Part shown: positions 36,846-49,891 of the stretch, in pieces
Numbering within the stretch: position 1 is the first letter of the stretch
Layout of the letters: each line of letters starts with the position of its first letter
Assembly (NCBI RefSeq): GCF_964204645.1
Contig: NC_134033.1
Location: forward strand, 2,851,631-2,915,630
Direction of reading: 5' to 3'
Source of the DNA: Tubulanus polymorphus
Lineage: Eukaryota > Nemertea > Palaeonemertea > Tubulaniformes > Tubulanidae
DNA: 64,000 nt
Program-made: the position numbers and the translations under genes
The notes under the pieces: model-generated
Seen by the model: the letters and a program-made list of their open reading frames with translations, nothing else
Databases searched by the model: none
Told to the model about the DNA's origin: nothing

Positions 36846-37300
36846 ACCACAGTTTGACACGAGTCCCCGTATAATGTTTGCCTATCTATAAATCGGGTTT
36901 GAACTTTGAAATCCTAAAACTTGGTTCGAGTTAGTTCGGAGTCACGTGACCGCATAAGTTTAACGATTACAATGATTCACAATAAATAAGTTTCCAGTTT
37001 CTAGACGCCATTTTTTGGCGGTCCCTCGAGGTCCCCATTGTTGCGATAATTTGCCCTCATTTTTGAAACATAAGTTTTGAACGGACATCACATAGCTCTG
37101 CAGTGTATTGAAATTAAATCATGGTGATTAGACATTTCGACTCCACAAAATGTCTACTCGCCATGATCCATGTCACGTGTGGAGCTCCTTAGTTTATTCC
37201 GGAAGAGTTTGATTCTTCCGGCCGATTTGGGTTGGTTTAATCGGCACGGTAGCAATTAGATCCCGAGAAATGGGGAAAGGGCATCATTTAAAAAAACAAA
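36846..37300 (+). repeat. 3' flank of unit 4 with AATAAA and one cassette
   Basis: Type A flank, with AATAAA at 36981-36986. A single minus-strand cassette equivalent lies at 37080-37290, as after unit 2. Confidence 0.6.
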
Positions 37301-37479
37301 TACTTAAAATTCTACTGGACGATTCAAAGCGTTCTAGACCAGCGAGTGGTCTCAAAAACGTTCAATTTCATGAAGAAATGCCGATTACGTCATTTTCCGC
37401 TAAGCTTTAGATTGTGGTCAACTTGTGCTCATACACATAATTGAATGCTGGATTTGACCAATGTTACAAGAATAGATCC

Positions 37480-37650
37480 TCGAACTGATTCACTTCGAAT
37501 CGAACGTTTTATAATTCAATTTAATTTCGTGATTTCAAAGACCGAGGACAATAATAACAGGACACGATATAAACAGATTACGTCATGGTTCAATGGACAC
37601 GACGACCACCATTGGCTAGATATAATACCAGACTGACTCTGTTCGTCTTA
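37480..37650 (+). repeat. Spacer repeat R1, direct copy
   Basis: It is homologous to 17440-17610 and 6580-6770. Confidence 0.6.
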
Positions 37651-37666
37651 ACTTCAATATCCTAAC

Positions 37667-38090
37667 GAATATATTTCACTGTATGAAGTAGATCGCGTTG
37701 AAATGATATATTTATGCAACGCCTCAAATCCTTTTGAAAATCACATGAATTAGATGAAACACTAGTTTGCAATACTTTCATTAAATCGAATTTTCATTGT
37801 CTATAACCCGAATTATCATCCATGTTAATTCGAAGAAAAATCATTAAGAGCGTTTTCAGTAGATTCTATGAAGTTTATGTGAATTAGGAACTTCGATGTT
37901 TAATAACATCTAGCGAAATTTATTATAATTTCTATTGTAATGAATGAATATCTAAATCACTTACCAGCTAAAAAACTCGGAAAAGTATCTCCCATTACGA
38001 ACCCGCTTGCTTCCATTCGTCTTTATCAATATAGTTCATTTGCATTGAATTAGACCGTACGGTGCTGCCACCGAGGTATAGTGTCGTTTA
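37667..38090. repeat. Segmental duplication, partial third copy
   Basis: It matches 19036-19470 (ATATTTCACTGTATGAAGTA through GGTGCTGCCACCGAGGTATA) and then stops abruptly at about 38088, where unrelated AT-rich sequence begins. It has no MITE at the CGAAATTT site. Confidence 0.65.
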
Positions 38091-38869
38091 ATAACATGAT
38101 GATGAACATGTATGTCGTTTTATTCTTATGACAACTATTATACGTTGCTAAATGACAGGTATTGTACTCAAAGAATTTATCATATATCAAAGTTCATCAT
38201 GATCAAACACATCCATCTTTTATTTCTTTAATAACATTATTTCTATTAGAAAAATATTGTTTTGCAAACTTTACCTCGTCTTAACAAAGATTTTCAAACA
38301 TAATAGATTCGCTTGAAATAAATATTCTGACGTTTTTTCTTCCAGCTTTGAAAAACATTTAAAAAAAATAATTATGCTGTCAATGAAAAATATACAACGA
38401 TATCGATGATTTTAAGTTTATAACTGTTTTACATTCGTATAATTAGTATCAACCCGATTTTATTCACCAGAGTTCCCCTTAAACAATTAATACAAAATGC
38501 CAGGTGAGTGCTCAATGAATTATAAGTTCTTCTAACATTTGGGTTCTATTTAAAAACCAGCCCAACCATGGGGCGTATACTATAGGACAATTTACTAATT
38601 AACACATATGTTCATATATTCCTCATTTATCAAGGAACAGCTCATCTATATTAGACAGGACCTTAATTAGATCGGTATTTTATGAACCACTGAAAACCAC
38701 AACATTGAAAACCAGAGAAATGGTAAAATGCGAAAATAGTTTGTCGTATGAATTGAATCGTCGAAACTTAATTCAATCGTGGACGTATGAACTAGTTTAT
38801 GAGTCTATTGATAGATAAATACCACAACCGGTGACAATTCTATGGATAATCAGCCCCGGTTTGAACCTC
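38091..38869. other. Spacer, partly paralogous to 19811-20389
   Basis: AT-rich. From about 38400 it matches the spacer before unit 3, including the ATGCCAG plus GTGAGTG motif at about 38490-38510. No gene is supported. Confidence 0.4.
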
Positions 38870-40620
38870 GAAATCCTAAAACTTGGTTGAGTTCGTTTGG
38901 AGTCACGTGACCGCAAAAGATGAACGAATACTATGAGATAAGTTTACGGCAGGGCAAAATTACCCCGATTGTCATAACTACCGTAAATTTTGGTATTTGT
39001 TATATCTAACTCACAACTTGCTGGAATTGGTAGTAATTTTACCGGAGTCGTGTTTTCCGAATTACTAACTCGTAAAAAACCTTCTCAAAATTATTTCTAA
39101 CTGAGAAGGATTAAGCTTACACTTAATATCTAATACTTTAACATATATATCCTCAAGATTATTGCGTAAATATAAGCAGGTTTGATTGGAGCGAGAGGGA
39201 ATCATCCGTTTGAAACTAGGATTCAGGGTTTCATGCATATAAAATTCCCCTAATTCGAAGGGGTTTATTTTACTAAATAGTAATCTACGATTCAACCCTC
39301 AAAGATTTGAATAATCTATGAATATTTGTCATTTAGTTCCGAAAGAAGAATTGAGTTTAACAATGATTTAATCACTCGATGAAAATGATACGGATTAAAA
39401 ATTCATGTCTCCCGCGAGGACGCTGTTAGTTAGATTTATCAATATAACAGTCTCTGAGAGACGAAGCACCTCCTACCAGAAATATAACACCATAATGCAT
39501 AAACACAGTTGATTGGGGAATATTGAAATATGTTCTTTTTCACGGACCGATTATACACCAGTGTTGAAATAATACAATATTTTAAAGTCCTTTAATATAT
39601 CTGAGTTAAACTTATTATCAAAAGATGATAATTTCGTACCAGAAGAACAAATTATATCAGATACTTAAAAGTTGAATCTACCGCTGGCGCCAACTTATTC
39701 TCAATAATCATTATTGAGACACACAAACATTTCCCCAACTATCGGTGACCGAACATATAAGATCATCATTTTTTGCAATCATTCATGTAGGCGTTCCAAA
39801 ACAGAGGGAGACAAATGGGAAAAAATTAACTTTTAATATTATTAGAGTATTCAACACAAAAAAAAATCCCCAAAGGACCGCAAAAAACGAAAATAATTGG
39901 AAATTGTGATTAAATTAATTCGAATAGTGGGAAAGATGAAAAAAGAACTAGTTTTCGCAAATCATGAGATTGAAAATTGAGATGAACATAACTTTTATAA
40001 GTTACTGGATTGAAACCTGGACAGGAATAACAGAATTTTCTATTGTTGAAAAATTGTGCCGAAAAGAGGAAGGAGGAATAAAAACAATTCAGTACGATGG
40101 ATTTTGCTGATCCGTGTCCCAAGTGAAAATGCTGAACGGACTATAATGTACATATTATATTGAGTCAAATCAGACGTTTTTAAATGATGATCATAAGTTT
40201 CGGAATTATCAATTCACCTCATTAATTATTGGTTGGAATTTCGTCGCGTTCACACTACGAACCAGTTAGACCGTTCTAAACGGGTCCATGTCCGGAACGG
40301 GACAAATTTAGAACGGACCGAATCAGAGTGCGCGAGTCAGATTCTCGCCGGGTTTATTGTAACCGTTTCCTAACTAATGATTCCTAACATTTCTTTGTTT
40401 CTATTCTACCGCTGTCATCGTCGTCTTACTTGGTTAGTGTTGGTTTTCCGAGTCAGCACCGAACAAGTACTTACTCACCACAATCAGATATCCACGCGCT
40501 TCACTTAGCTTTAACTCAGTTATTATATTGACTGTAGAGTATGAATTTCAGAAATGATATTGACAAAGTGTTTTACAGAGACGCAGAATATTTTGAGGTA
40601 TAGATAGAAAATGTCGTCGA
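38870..40620. repeat. Type B spacer block before unit 5
   Basis: This copy of the 20390-22180 block begins with a short stretch of receptor-gene 3' flank (CCTCGAAATCCTAAAACTTG, 38860-38900). That shows the block and the type B gene flank were once contiguous, as after units 3 and 5. Confidence 0.6.
40345..40431 (+). pseudogene. 7TM relic upstream of unit 5
   Basis: It has the same TM3 and TM4-loop pieces with the same internal deletion as the relics before units 3 and 4. Confidence 0.7.
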
Positions 40621-40639
40621 ATATTATCACAAACTGAAC

Positions 40640-40956
40640 GCAGTTCGGGAGCGACAGTAAATATTTTTAGAGAAATAATTGCACGTGATTATAGAACACG
40701 ATATATTGAAACACGTCTAAATTTAGAAACAGCGGTAATTACTGCGAAACCGAGCGCAGGTGAAAGTAACAGAAATACGAGACTGGTGCCAGTTTGATGG
40801 GAGATCTTTTTACAAAATAATTGGACTCGATCAATTCGTCAACTTCTGACATTCTGACAACTCGTCATTACTTTGCAGCCACTCTTATGAGAAATGTCGC
40901 GCAAACTTGGAAATAGTTAGAAATGTGTTTGTTTTGAAGCGTGAATTGTGTTCAAT
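40640..40956 (+). promoter_or_regulatory. Conserved upstream block of unit 5
   Basis: It is homologous to the other upstream blocks. The TATA-like element is TATAGA at 40690-40695. CCGCGG is mutated to CAGCGG and GGCGCC to GGTGCC, so this copy is the most diverged. Confidence 0.45.
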
Positions 40957-43900
40957 ATGCAGGCAATGAAAGCGTTGTTCGTAGTTTTACTGATCGCTTG
41001 CGGAGACTGTATATTTACGCGGGCTGATCGCGCAAACTCTGTCGAGGAAGCCGCGTCTGTTACAGTCAATTCATCTTGTAACAACACTCAATACTCCGTC
41101 GATTCTACGTCCGGTTACATCGTTTCACCGAACTATCCGTCGTTAGTGCGCGGTGTTGAATGTCGTTGGTTCGTCAACAGCTCTTTACCGGGAAGTTTTC
41201 TCGTTCAAGTTTACTACGACATCGAACCGTCGATATTCTGTAACGAAAACTACCTTCTCGTCGGTGAGTCCGACAACAAACTCTGCGCTACCGGTAGAAA
41301 ACAACAAGATATCCGCAGTAACGGGTTGATTTCGTTTTTGTTTAGGAGTAACGTCGATGGAGCGCGAGGTAGTCGGGTTTATATCATATATCGTTTTGAA
41401 GAACAGAGTCGCTTGAAAAACATACGTACATGTCGCAAAAGTGCAGTAAAAGAATTACCAACTCAAACAGGTTATGAATTCGTGATTTCTACCCGGCGAT
41501 GTAAATTGTTGTTAGAATGGATCGGGATGCCAGACGGGTTTGCAATGAATTTAACGTTTTTACAGATAGATTTCAGATTAAGACCAGGTGAGGATCCGAT
41601 GAAAACTCGTCCTCAAATTTACGACGGATGGAACAGCACCAGTGAACCTATAGCTCTTATACGAGAACAAACCGGACATCCACCTTCATCGTTTTATACT
41701 AAAACTAATAAAGCGTGTGTAGAATTTGAAAATAAAGAGTGGTTTAAGTCGCAGTTACTCGTGCAAGTTTACCAAATATCAGATTGGAACATCTCTAACC
41801 CGTTAATTCAAGTCTATAATAAATCAGGACTGCTCACTACAATTGATGAAATACCACATATAGTAACTCAGTCTAAACACTTATACTGCTGGTCTATCAC
41901 AGTCGATGTTCTGCAGTACGTCGTCTTCAACTGGTCACGTGATCTCGTCTCGTCACCAGGTGTCGTTGGTGTTTATAAACAGGAAGGGTTACGTATTGTG
42001 AGAACTGATATTTTACTCAGTTTTAACCATCTTAAATCTCTGAGTGTAAAATCAGACGCATTTCTCGTGATTCTGTGCGTTTTAACGACATCGGATTTTT
42101 TAAGATCGAATTTGAAAATAGAATTCGAAGTGAAATCGATGACAATATCAGACGTCTACGTCAACAAGCCACAGATATCGGTAAGTTTATTACAGTGATT
42201 TATAAATTAGGTTCGTGTAATAGAATCATTGTAATAATCTATGATTTTGATGGCGATTTTGACCAGCGAAACTTTACCGAGAAACTTGGAATAACAACGT
42301 TATGTGTGACCCAAATTTCAATATATTTGGACGCACATGTTTACGCAGAGTAATTATGATGATTTGTGTAAGAATTTAAGTTAAGATTTGATAGCAACAT
42401 TTTGAACTATTATCAATATATCGAGGTCGTACAGAGTTTGAAATTATTGTATTGTAAACGTTCAATGTTGTAATCAATTCTCTTATATTTCAGCATTTAT
42501 CCAGAAACTCAATATCAGCTAATCGATTGTTCCCGAGTTCAAAGAATACATTGTATCGTGTAAATACATTACAACTAAAGACGAAAGTGAACATCTATGA
42601 AGATTGGTTGAAACTAACAGTGCTATCAGAGAACTGTGATCGAGCTGGTTTTTATATATTTGATGGTAGTAATTTCACAGCTAGACGCTATGGTCCGTAT
42701 TGTCCTGGTTCATTCTACGGTCGATCTGTCGTCAGCCTGATTACATCAGGTGGACCGGTTACTGTAGTAGCATACGCTTATTACTATAACAATCAGTTAA
42801 CAGATGGTGATCCCCGTTGGTCATCTCTTATATTTGCTCCTACTGATTGTGAAGGTTATGTTCTACAGGAAGAAGAACGTCAGATCAATATGACGTCACA
42901 CTGTCTCGTGATTACACCTGAAAATCGACGCCTTCGCTTGAAAAATATTCACATATTATCAGAACACGAATATCAAATTGACCGATGTTTTCTCAAGATG
43001 TCATTGTCATGTGATCAGTCTCTGAGTTTGAGTAATCAGTTTCTTAATAACAGTCTCGTATTAAACACTGTAGATTTCACAGTTAATGAGTTTGGGTTCT
43101 GGCAGTATCCACTAATAGTTAAACTACGTCGTAAATGTCTAGGAGTGAAAAAAGCGGATAGTTTTGGATTTGCCGGTTCCCGTCTCCCAGTTACTACTAA
43201 AGAAAAATGTGGACTCGTGCAGTCACCGAACTACCCGGGTTCGGCAGAATTTACATCAAAATCTATTTCCTATGAATTTGAAAACCCGATACAGCAAAGT
43301 ATATTTCAATATTACAGATTTATTATCAAATCTATTGGATCAGTTTCATGCGGAACAAACAACATACGTGAGAATGATCCGATCATTTTGATACAGCTGA
43401 TACAGTACTACCTCTTCCAAAATGGAAAACTGTTCAAAATTATTAGGACCCAACACGAAACTTTAATATGTGAAAATAACGCGGTTCGTGGACTTATATT
43501 TTATAGTCTAACAGATAATACTTTGCGTTTTGAAGTAAACAATTTCATTCCGACATTTCAAATACAATACACTTTACACGAGTCGTTACCGATTAAAGGT
43601 TTCGATGATGTCTACTGTAAACAAGGATTTCTGGATTCCGAAATTTACTGCATCAATTTCATCAGAGATGAACGTCTGAATTGGGAGAACGCTGAAATAT
43701 ACTGTAGACAGAAGTACGCGGGACATCTACTCAGTATCAACTCAGAACAGGAAATGATTTCCATCAAAAGATTATTCGCTACAGAACTTCTCCGAATGGC
43801 GTACACAATAAAAGCGCTGATAATGATGATTGGATTAAAATGGAAGGTAAGACTAATGTAATCAAATATGAATTAAAATCGAAATATTTTTAAAGAAGTG

Positions 43901-46900
43901 ATATATTTCATTTTCTTCACGAAACAGAATGATGGTTATTACACGTGGACTGACGGTAAACCATTGAGCTACACAGAGTGGTATAAACCTGTTATTAATG
44001 AAACGATACCAGAAGTTATTCGAGGATTGATATCTCCGCTTAGAAAACAACCGATAAATGACGTCAATATGCCGTGTACGGCGATGATACTGAATAATCC
44101 ACGAGGATCAGCGAACTGGGTTCGATTCCCTTGTCAAATCGAGGAGACGCACACGACATTCATTTGTGAATCTGAGAGAATCGACATCAAAAACAAACAT
44201 AATTCAACGATAAACGACGCGAACAATTCAACAAATACACACTTAAATAAAACCACAGATCAAATGATTCCCGATGTTACTTTAATTAATTCAACCTGTC
44301 CAAGAGGTTGGGTAACTATTACCGGACGTTGTTATCAAATACTAACCGACTGGAAAAACAATCGAGGTTTGAATATTCGGAGTGCTAGAGAAATGTGTCA
44401 CAGCATCCGCGCCGAAATATTAAGAATCAACTTAAATATAGAAAGTGATATGAAAAATTTGATCAACAAATTTCAATATCGCCATCAATATGGCGCTATA
44501 CTGACAATGGACCGCGACGGATTTAAAGTTGTCAAACCACTGGTGACCAAAAATGAAATTACTTATATTCAATCTGTTAAATGGTTATTGAAACCTTTCG
44601 ATAATACAAAAGATAAAGTGCATTCCGTGCTATGTACCTATAATGAAACTGGTAAAGAGTTAGCTTCTATAAGCGGTTGTAAATCGTGGCAGTTTGAATG
44701 TAACGATCAAAGATGTATCAGCGACCATCGCGTATGTGATACCAGACACGACTGTCAACACGGTGAAGATGAACTCGATTGTACGGGTATCAATTTACAC
44801 AGTCAGTTCCGCTGTAACGATGGACAAGTTATATCGATTAGCGGTTTCTGTGACTTTATGAGAGATTGCGTCGATGGCTCGGATGAGAACTCTTGCTATC
44901 ATCCACCGTGTTTATCTACGCAATATCGCTGTTCCAATCACCAATGTATCGATAGTTATAAACGATGTGACGGACTAGCCAATTGTAAAGACGGTTCCGA
45001 TGAGATCGGATGCACTTCCGAACTTTGTCAGGGGTTCTCGTGCGCGGACGGTGAATGTATTAGTTCTCAGTTGTATCGGGATGGTGTCGTTGATTGTAGC
45101 GGAAGTCTCGAAGAAGACGAATTGGTCACTAATATGACAGTGAATCCCGAGGTTTACTGTAATAATGACAATAACTGTACGACTCGTTTCACAGATCTGT
45201 GTAAGGAATCGGATGAACAAAGATGTTCGTTCAATTCTCCTCGCTGTTATTCCCGACACGAAAGGTGTATTTTAGAAAGGACGCCGATTGGTTTCCCGGT
45301 TTGTAGAAATCTTGAACATATGCTCACGTGTAATGACTTCGAATGCGCGGCTGGTACTGTAAAATGTCCGGCATCTTACTGTATACCGATCAGACACGTT
45401 TGTGACGGTCGATCCGATTGTCCTAATTCAGAAGATGAACGAAACTGCGAGACTTGGTCGTGTCCGGGAATGTTTAAATGTGGCCAGGAAAATAGATGTA
45501 TTCCGCAATCTGAAGTTTGCGACGGAGTCGTAAACTGTAAACATAACTCTGATGACGAGTCGTACTGTAAGGTCACGTGTCCTGAACGTTGTAATTGTCG
45601 GGGTCATTTCATCGATTGTGAAAATGCTCTTTTATCAGATATTACAGGTCGTTTTATAGAATCAACTCGGGTTTTGATTTTGTCGAATAACCGAGTCGTA
45701 TTTAACGAGTCGACGTTCAACTCTTTCATTTATCTTCGTTTTCTCGATATTTCGGGCAATAATTTGTCTTACATCGTTCCAAACGCGTTTTCTAATCTAA
45801 ACAATCTATACACATTAGACCTTACACACAACCGCATAACATCACTATCTGCTAATACATTCGCAGGTTTGATCGGTTTAAAAGAACTATTTCTTATCGG
45901 AAATCCGCTGCAACATTTAGAATACGGTAGTTTTCGAGGTCTGACGTCACTTACTGTTCTCGATCTTCACGGACTTTCTATATCGGTTCTCGGTGAAAAT
46001 GTGTTTAAAGGTTTATCCGCATTACAGTCGTTAAATATCAGCAGTAACAGAATACATTATATTTCTAGCTATGCTTTTTCTGGATTGGTTCGACTTGTTA
46101 TTCTTGACCTTGTCAACAATTATGAAGTAATATCCGTACAAAGAAACGTCCTTGGCGATCTTACATCATTGAAATACCTCGCTTCGGATGCTTACAAATT
46201 TTGCTGCATGGCACCGAATGTTGACCGATGTCTTCCCGAAGCTGATCAATTTTCCACCTGCTCTGACCTGATGGGTAACGCTGTACTGAGAGCCATCATC
46301 TGGATGATCGCAACTTTCAGTTTTCTCGCTAACAGTATCGTTATTGCATTTCGAGTTCAAGCTTTGCGGATGGAATCCACCGGAACACGTAACACATCTT
46401 CAGATATCCTCATCATAAATATTGCCGGTTGTGATTTTCTGATGTCGGTCTATTTGTTTTTGATCGCGGGAGCTGACCACGCGTTCAAAGGCGTTTATTA
46501 TCTGAATTCTGAAACCTGGACGGATAGCTCATTATGCCGTCTCTCAGGGGTTATTGTCACCGTTTCGTGCGAAGGTTCCCTGACTTTTCTCTTAATTCTA
46601 ACGCGTCAGAGATATTCAAATATCGTCAACCCGTTTTCTAGAAGTCCGATTATAACTCCTAAATACGTTATCGGGATTTGCTGCATTTGTTGGCTCGTTA
46701 TGAGCACAGTTTCTATTCTACCGCTGTCATCGTCGTCTTACTTCGGAGACAATTTTTACGGTACAACCGGAGTTTGTTTGCCTATGAATTTACTGACGAT
46801 CGACGTCAATGGCTGGCACTATTCATTCGCTATTTTTGCCTTGTTTAATGCGGCCATATTGGCTACGATAATGACGACGTACGCTCAGATGTATAGACTC

Positions 46901-47197
46901 GTATCTGGAAGTAGGTCGGGCTCGGGTAGAGCCGATCCTACCGAACTGGTTTTAGCGCGAAGGAGTTTAGTAATCAATCTTTGTAATCTATTTTGCTGGC
47001 TACCGATAATAATCGTTCAGTTTTGCGCCGTATTTTCGGTCGACATACCGAACCAGGTGGCCGCTTGGCTGGCCGTTCTATTTTTACCGATCAACTCGTC
47101 TCTGAATCCGCTTCTTTATACAATACTTACAATCGATATGAAATCTATTCGTGAACGCAATAAACGACGACTAGGATCGACGACATCCAGTAAATAA
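40957..47197 (+). CDS. Unit 5: complete CUB/C-type lectin/LDLa/LRR G-protein-coupled receptor
   Basis: Exons are 40957-42180, 42494-43846 and 43928-47197, all phase 0, giving 1948 residues. The start ATG opens the signal peptide (MQAMKALFVVLLIACGDC, with Arg3 to Ala). Domain order is as in unit 2. Exon 2 is the longest in the array (451 codons), because the loop before FAPTDC is expanded to TDGDPRWSSLI. Other private loop sequences are EFENKEWFKS in exon 1, HLSRNS at the start of exon 2, and CGTNNIREND. Intron 1 (313 bp) is of the units 1/3/6 type. Intron 2 is 81 bp with an in-frame TAA almost at once. RQRY after TM3 and NPLLY in TM7 are present. No lesion is visible, so it is a likely functional receptor. 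Confidence 0.93.
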
Positions 47198-47979
47198 AGA
47201 ATAGTTTGACAGGAGTCACTTTATAATGTTTGCCTATCTATAAATCGGGTTTGAACCTCGAAATCCTAAAACTTGGTTTCGAGTTCGTTTGGAGTCACGT
47301 GACCGCATCAGATGAACGAATACTATGAGATAAGTTTACAGCAGAGCAAAATTACCCCGATTATCATAACTACCGTAAATTTTGGTATTTGTTATATCTA
47401 ACTCACAACTTGCTGGAATTGGTCGAAATTTTACCGGAGTCGTGTTTTCCGAATTACTAACTCGTAAAAACCTTTAAAATTATTTCTAACTGAGAAGGAT
47501 TAATATTACACCTAATATCTAATACTTCAACATCTATATCCCCAAGATTCTTGCGTAAATATAAGCGGGTTTGATGGAGCGAGAGGGAATCATCCGTTTG
47601 AAACTAGGATTTAGGGTTTCATGGATATAAAATTCCCCTAATTTGAAGGCGTTATATTTCTAAATAGTAATCCACGATTCAACCCTCAAACGTTTGAATA
47701 ATCTATGAATATTCGTCATTTAGTTCCGAAAGAAGAATTTAGTATAACAATGATTTGAGTCACTCGATAAAAATAAAACGGAGTAAAAATTCATGTCTCC
47801 CGTGAGGACGCTGATAGTTAGATTTATCAATATAACAGTCTCTACCACGAGAGACGAAGCACCTCATACCAGAAATATAACATCATAATGCATAAACACA
47901 GTTGATTGGGGAATATTGAAATATGTTCTTTTTCACTGACCGTTTATGAATTATAGTTCTTTGATATATTTACGTAAAA
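47198..47979. repeat. 3' flank of unit 5 and type B spacer
   Basis: The type B gene flank is continuous with the spacer block seen at 20390, 28880 and 38870. No AATAAA is seen close to the stop. Confidence 0.55.
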
Positions 47980-48307
47980 CCTAATATTTATATTTTAAAC
48001 AACTAGTGAAACCTATGGTACATAGAAATTTTACTGAGAGAGCTTTTAAATTTGCTGCTCCTGAACTTTGGAATGTTCTCCCTATTCATATTAGATCTAG
48101 TTCTACAGTCGAAACTTTTAAATCAAACCTAGAATCATTCTTTTTAAAACGAACCTATTTGTCTTAATATTTATGTTAACGAATCGTCAATTTTAGTAAT
48201 CTCAATGTTTTGCATTTTACCGTGAATTGTATTTTTGATTTTCTTTTTTCTAATCTTTTGTAAATTGGAAAGATTACTATGTAGATAATTCGCCATATCA
48301 AGAAAAT
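47980..48307 (+). mobile_element. 5'-truncated LINE, C-terminal end of reverse-transcriptase ORF
   Basis: An open frame from 47997 to the TAA at 48165-48167 encodes RAFKFAAPELWNVLPIHIRS followed by a TFKSNL motif and a basic end. This is the hallmark C-terminus of ORF2 of CR1/Jockey-like non-LTR retrotransposons (LWN-LP-IR pattern). About 130 bp of AT-rich 3' sequence follow. Paralogous spacers at about 29520 and 39600 lack this segment and join directly from the ATATATCTGAGTTAAA region to TATTATCAAA. It is a dead 5'-truncated insertion; the catalytic RT domain is absent. Confidence 0.8.
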
Positions 48308-48380
48308 GAATTATTATCAAATGATGGCAATTTCGTAGTAGAAGAACAAATTATATCAAATACTTAAAAGTAGAATCTAC

Positions 48381-48734
48381 TTTATTGTTGTTAATTTCAT
48401 GATTTGGAAATTTCGACATTCGTTTTTCTTCTCACAGTGACATTCGCAAAGATATTATTTCATCGTTTCGAAATGTCTTTTCTAGCTCTTTTCCAATCTA
48501 TATGATTTTCGACGCTGAGATTGCTTCAAATGATTCCTTACGATTGTAAAGACGAATCTCATCAGAAACAACAAGCGGTTTAAACCGATTAATTGACGAT
48601 TATTGAAATATGTTCCTTTTCTACGCAATTCCCAGATCACCATGACAGTTGCTCGTTGCCAAATGTCATTTACCAATTGCTGATTACTGATCGCTGGTTT
48701 ACGGTTATTTATGTGTTGAATTGTTTGTTCGCCA
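48381..48734. mobile_element. Unidentified insertion of about 350 bp in the unit 6 spacer
   Basis: Between AGAATCTAC (to 48380) and GCTGGCGCCACCTTAT (from 48735) this copy carries about 350 bp that are absent from the paralogous sites at about 21235, 29610 and 39685, where the two sides are adjacent. An 87-codon minus-strand frame spans it but matches no family I recognise. It is probably a mobile-element fragment. Confidence 0.5.
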
Positions 48735-49398
48735 GCTGGCGCCACCTTATTCTCATTAAAACATATCTATAAAACACACTAACATCTCCCCAATATCGGT
48801 GACCGAATATATTAGGTAATCATCATTGTCGATCGTTTATGTAGGCGTTCCAAAACGGAAGGAGGCAGGAGAAAAAACGAATTTATTGAACACAAACGAA
48901 ACCTCAAAGGACCGCAGAAAAAAGAACCGAAAATGATTGGAAATTGTGATGAATTTGATACAAATGATGGGAAAATTTTTTTTTGATAGTTTTTGCAAAT
49001 AACGATATAGAAAATTTAGATGAACATAACTTTAACGAATTACTGGATTAAAAATCAGATGGGCATTACGGAATTTTTTGTTTGTTGAAAAATTGTACCG
49101 AAAAGAGGAAGGGGTAATAAAACACAATTCAGTGTAAGGAACTTTGCTGAATTGTTGGCGCGGATTCGTTCTTCAAGTAATCAATAGCAATGCCTAACGG
49201 ACTACGATGTACATATTCTATTCAGTCAAATCTAAAGTTTGAAAGTGAAGATCGGGAGTTTCGGAATTATCAATTTACCTCATTCATTATTGGTTTAACC
49301 TATAGCCGCATTCACACTACGAACCAGTTAAACCGTTTTAAACGGGTCCGTGTCCGGAACAGGGCAAATTTAGAACGGTCCGAATCAGAGTGCGCGAG
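48735..49398. repeat. Type B spacer, distal part before unit 6
   Basis: It is paralogous to 21230-21890 and 39690-40340, more diverged than those are from each other. The minus-strand frame open at 21316-21666 is broken here, which argues against a gene on that strand. Confidence 0.5.
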
Positions 49399-49579
49399 TC
49401 TCGCCGGGATTATTCTCCGTTTCTTAATTTGAGCTCCCTTAACTGTTCACTTAATTCTAACGCGTCAGAGATATTCAAATATCGTCAACCCGTTTTCTAG
49501 AAGTCCGATTATAACTCTGAAATACGTTATCGGTATTTGCTGCATTTGTTGGCTCGTTATAAGCACAGTTTCTATTCTA
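49399..49579 (+). pseudogene. 7TM relic upstream of unit 6, fused to the promoter block
   Basis: 49440-49579 matches exon 3 continuously from the LTRQRYSNIV codons to TVSIL, without the internal deletion found before units 3-5. A short TM3 piece precedes it at 49399. It joins directly to the conserved TTCGGGAGCGACAG upstream block at 49580. Confidence 0.8.
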
Positions 49580-49891
49580 TTCGGGAGCGACAGTAAATAT
49601 TTTTAGAGAAATAATTGCACACGATTATAAACACGATATATTGAAACACGTCTAAATTTAGAAACCGCGGTAATTACAGCGAAACCGAGAACAGATGAAA
49701 GTTTCACAAACACGAGTCTGGCGCCAGTTTGATGGGCGGATTTTTTTACAAAATAATTGGACTCGATCAATTCGTCAACTTCTGCCATTTGCGAATTCGT
49801 CATTACATTGCAGTTACTCTCTAGAGAAATGTCGCGCAAACTTAGAAATAGTTAGAAATGTGTTTGTTTTGAAGTGTGAATTGTGTTCAAT
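49580..49891 (+). promoter_or_regulatory. Conserved upstream block of unit 6
   Basis: TATAAA lies at 49626-49631, 266 bp before the ATG. CCGCGG and GGCGCC are intact. Because coding-relic DNA abuts it, 49580 marks the 5' edge of the conserved block in this copy. Confidence 0.5.

Noticed and set aside
48482-48745. 87-codon minus-strand frame in the insertion before unit 6
   Set aside because: There is no recognisable domain, and it runs across the insertion boundary into shared spacer.
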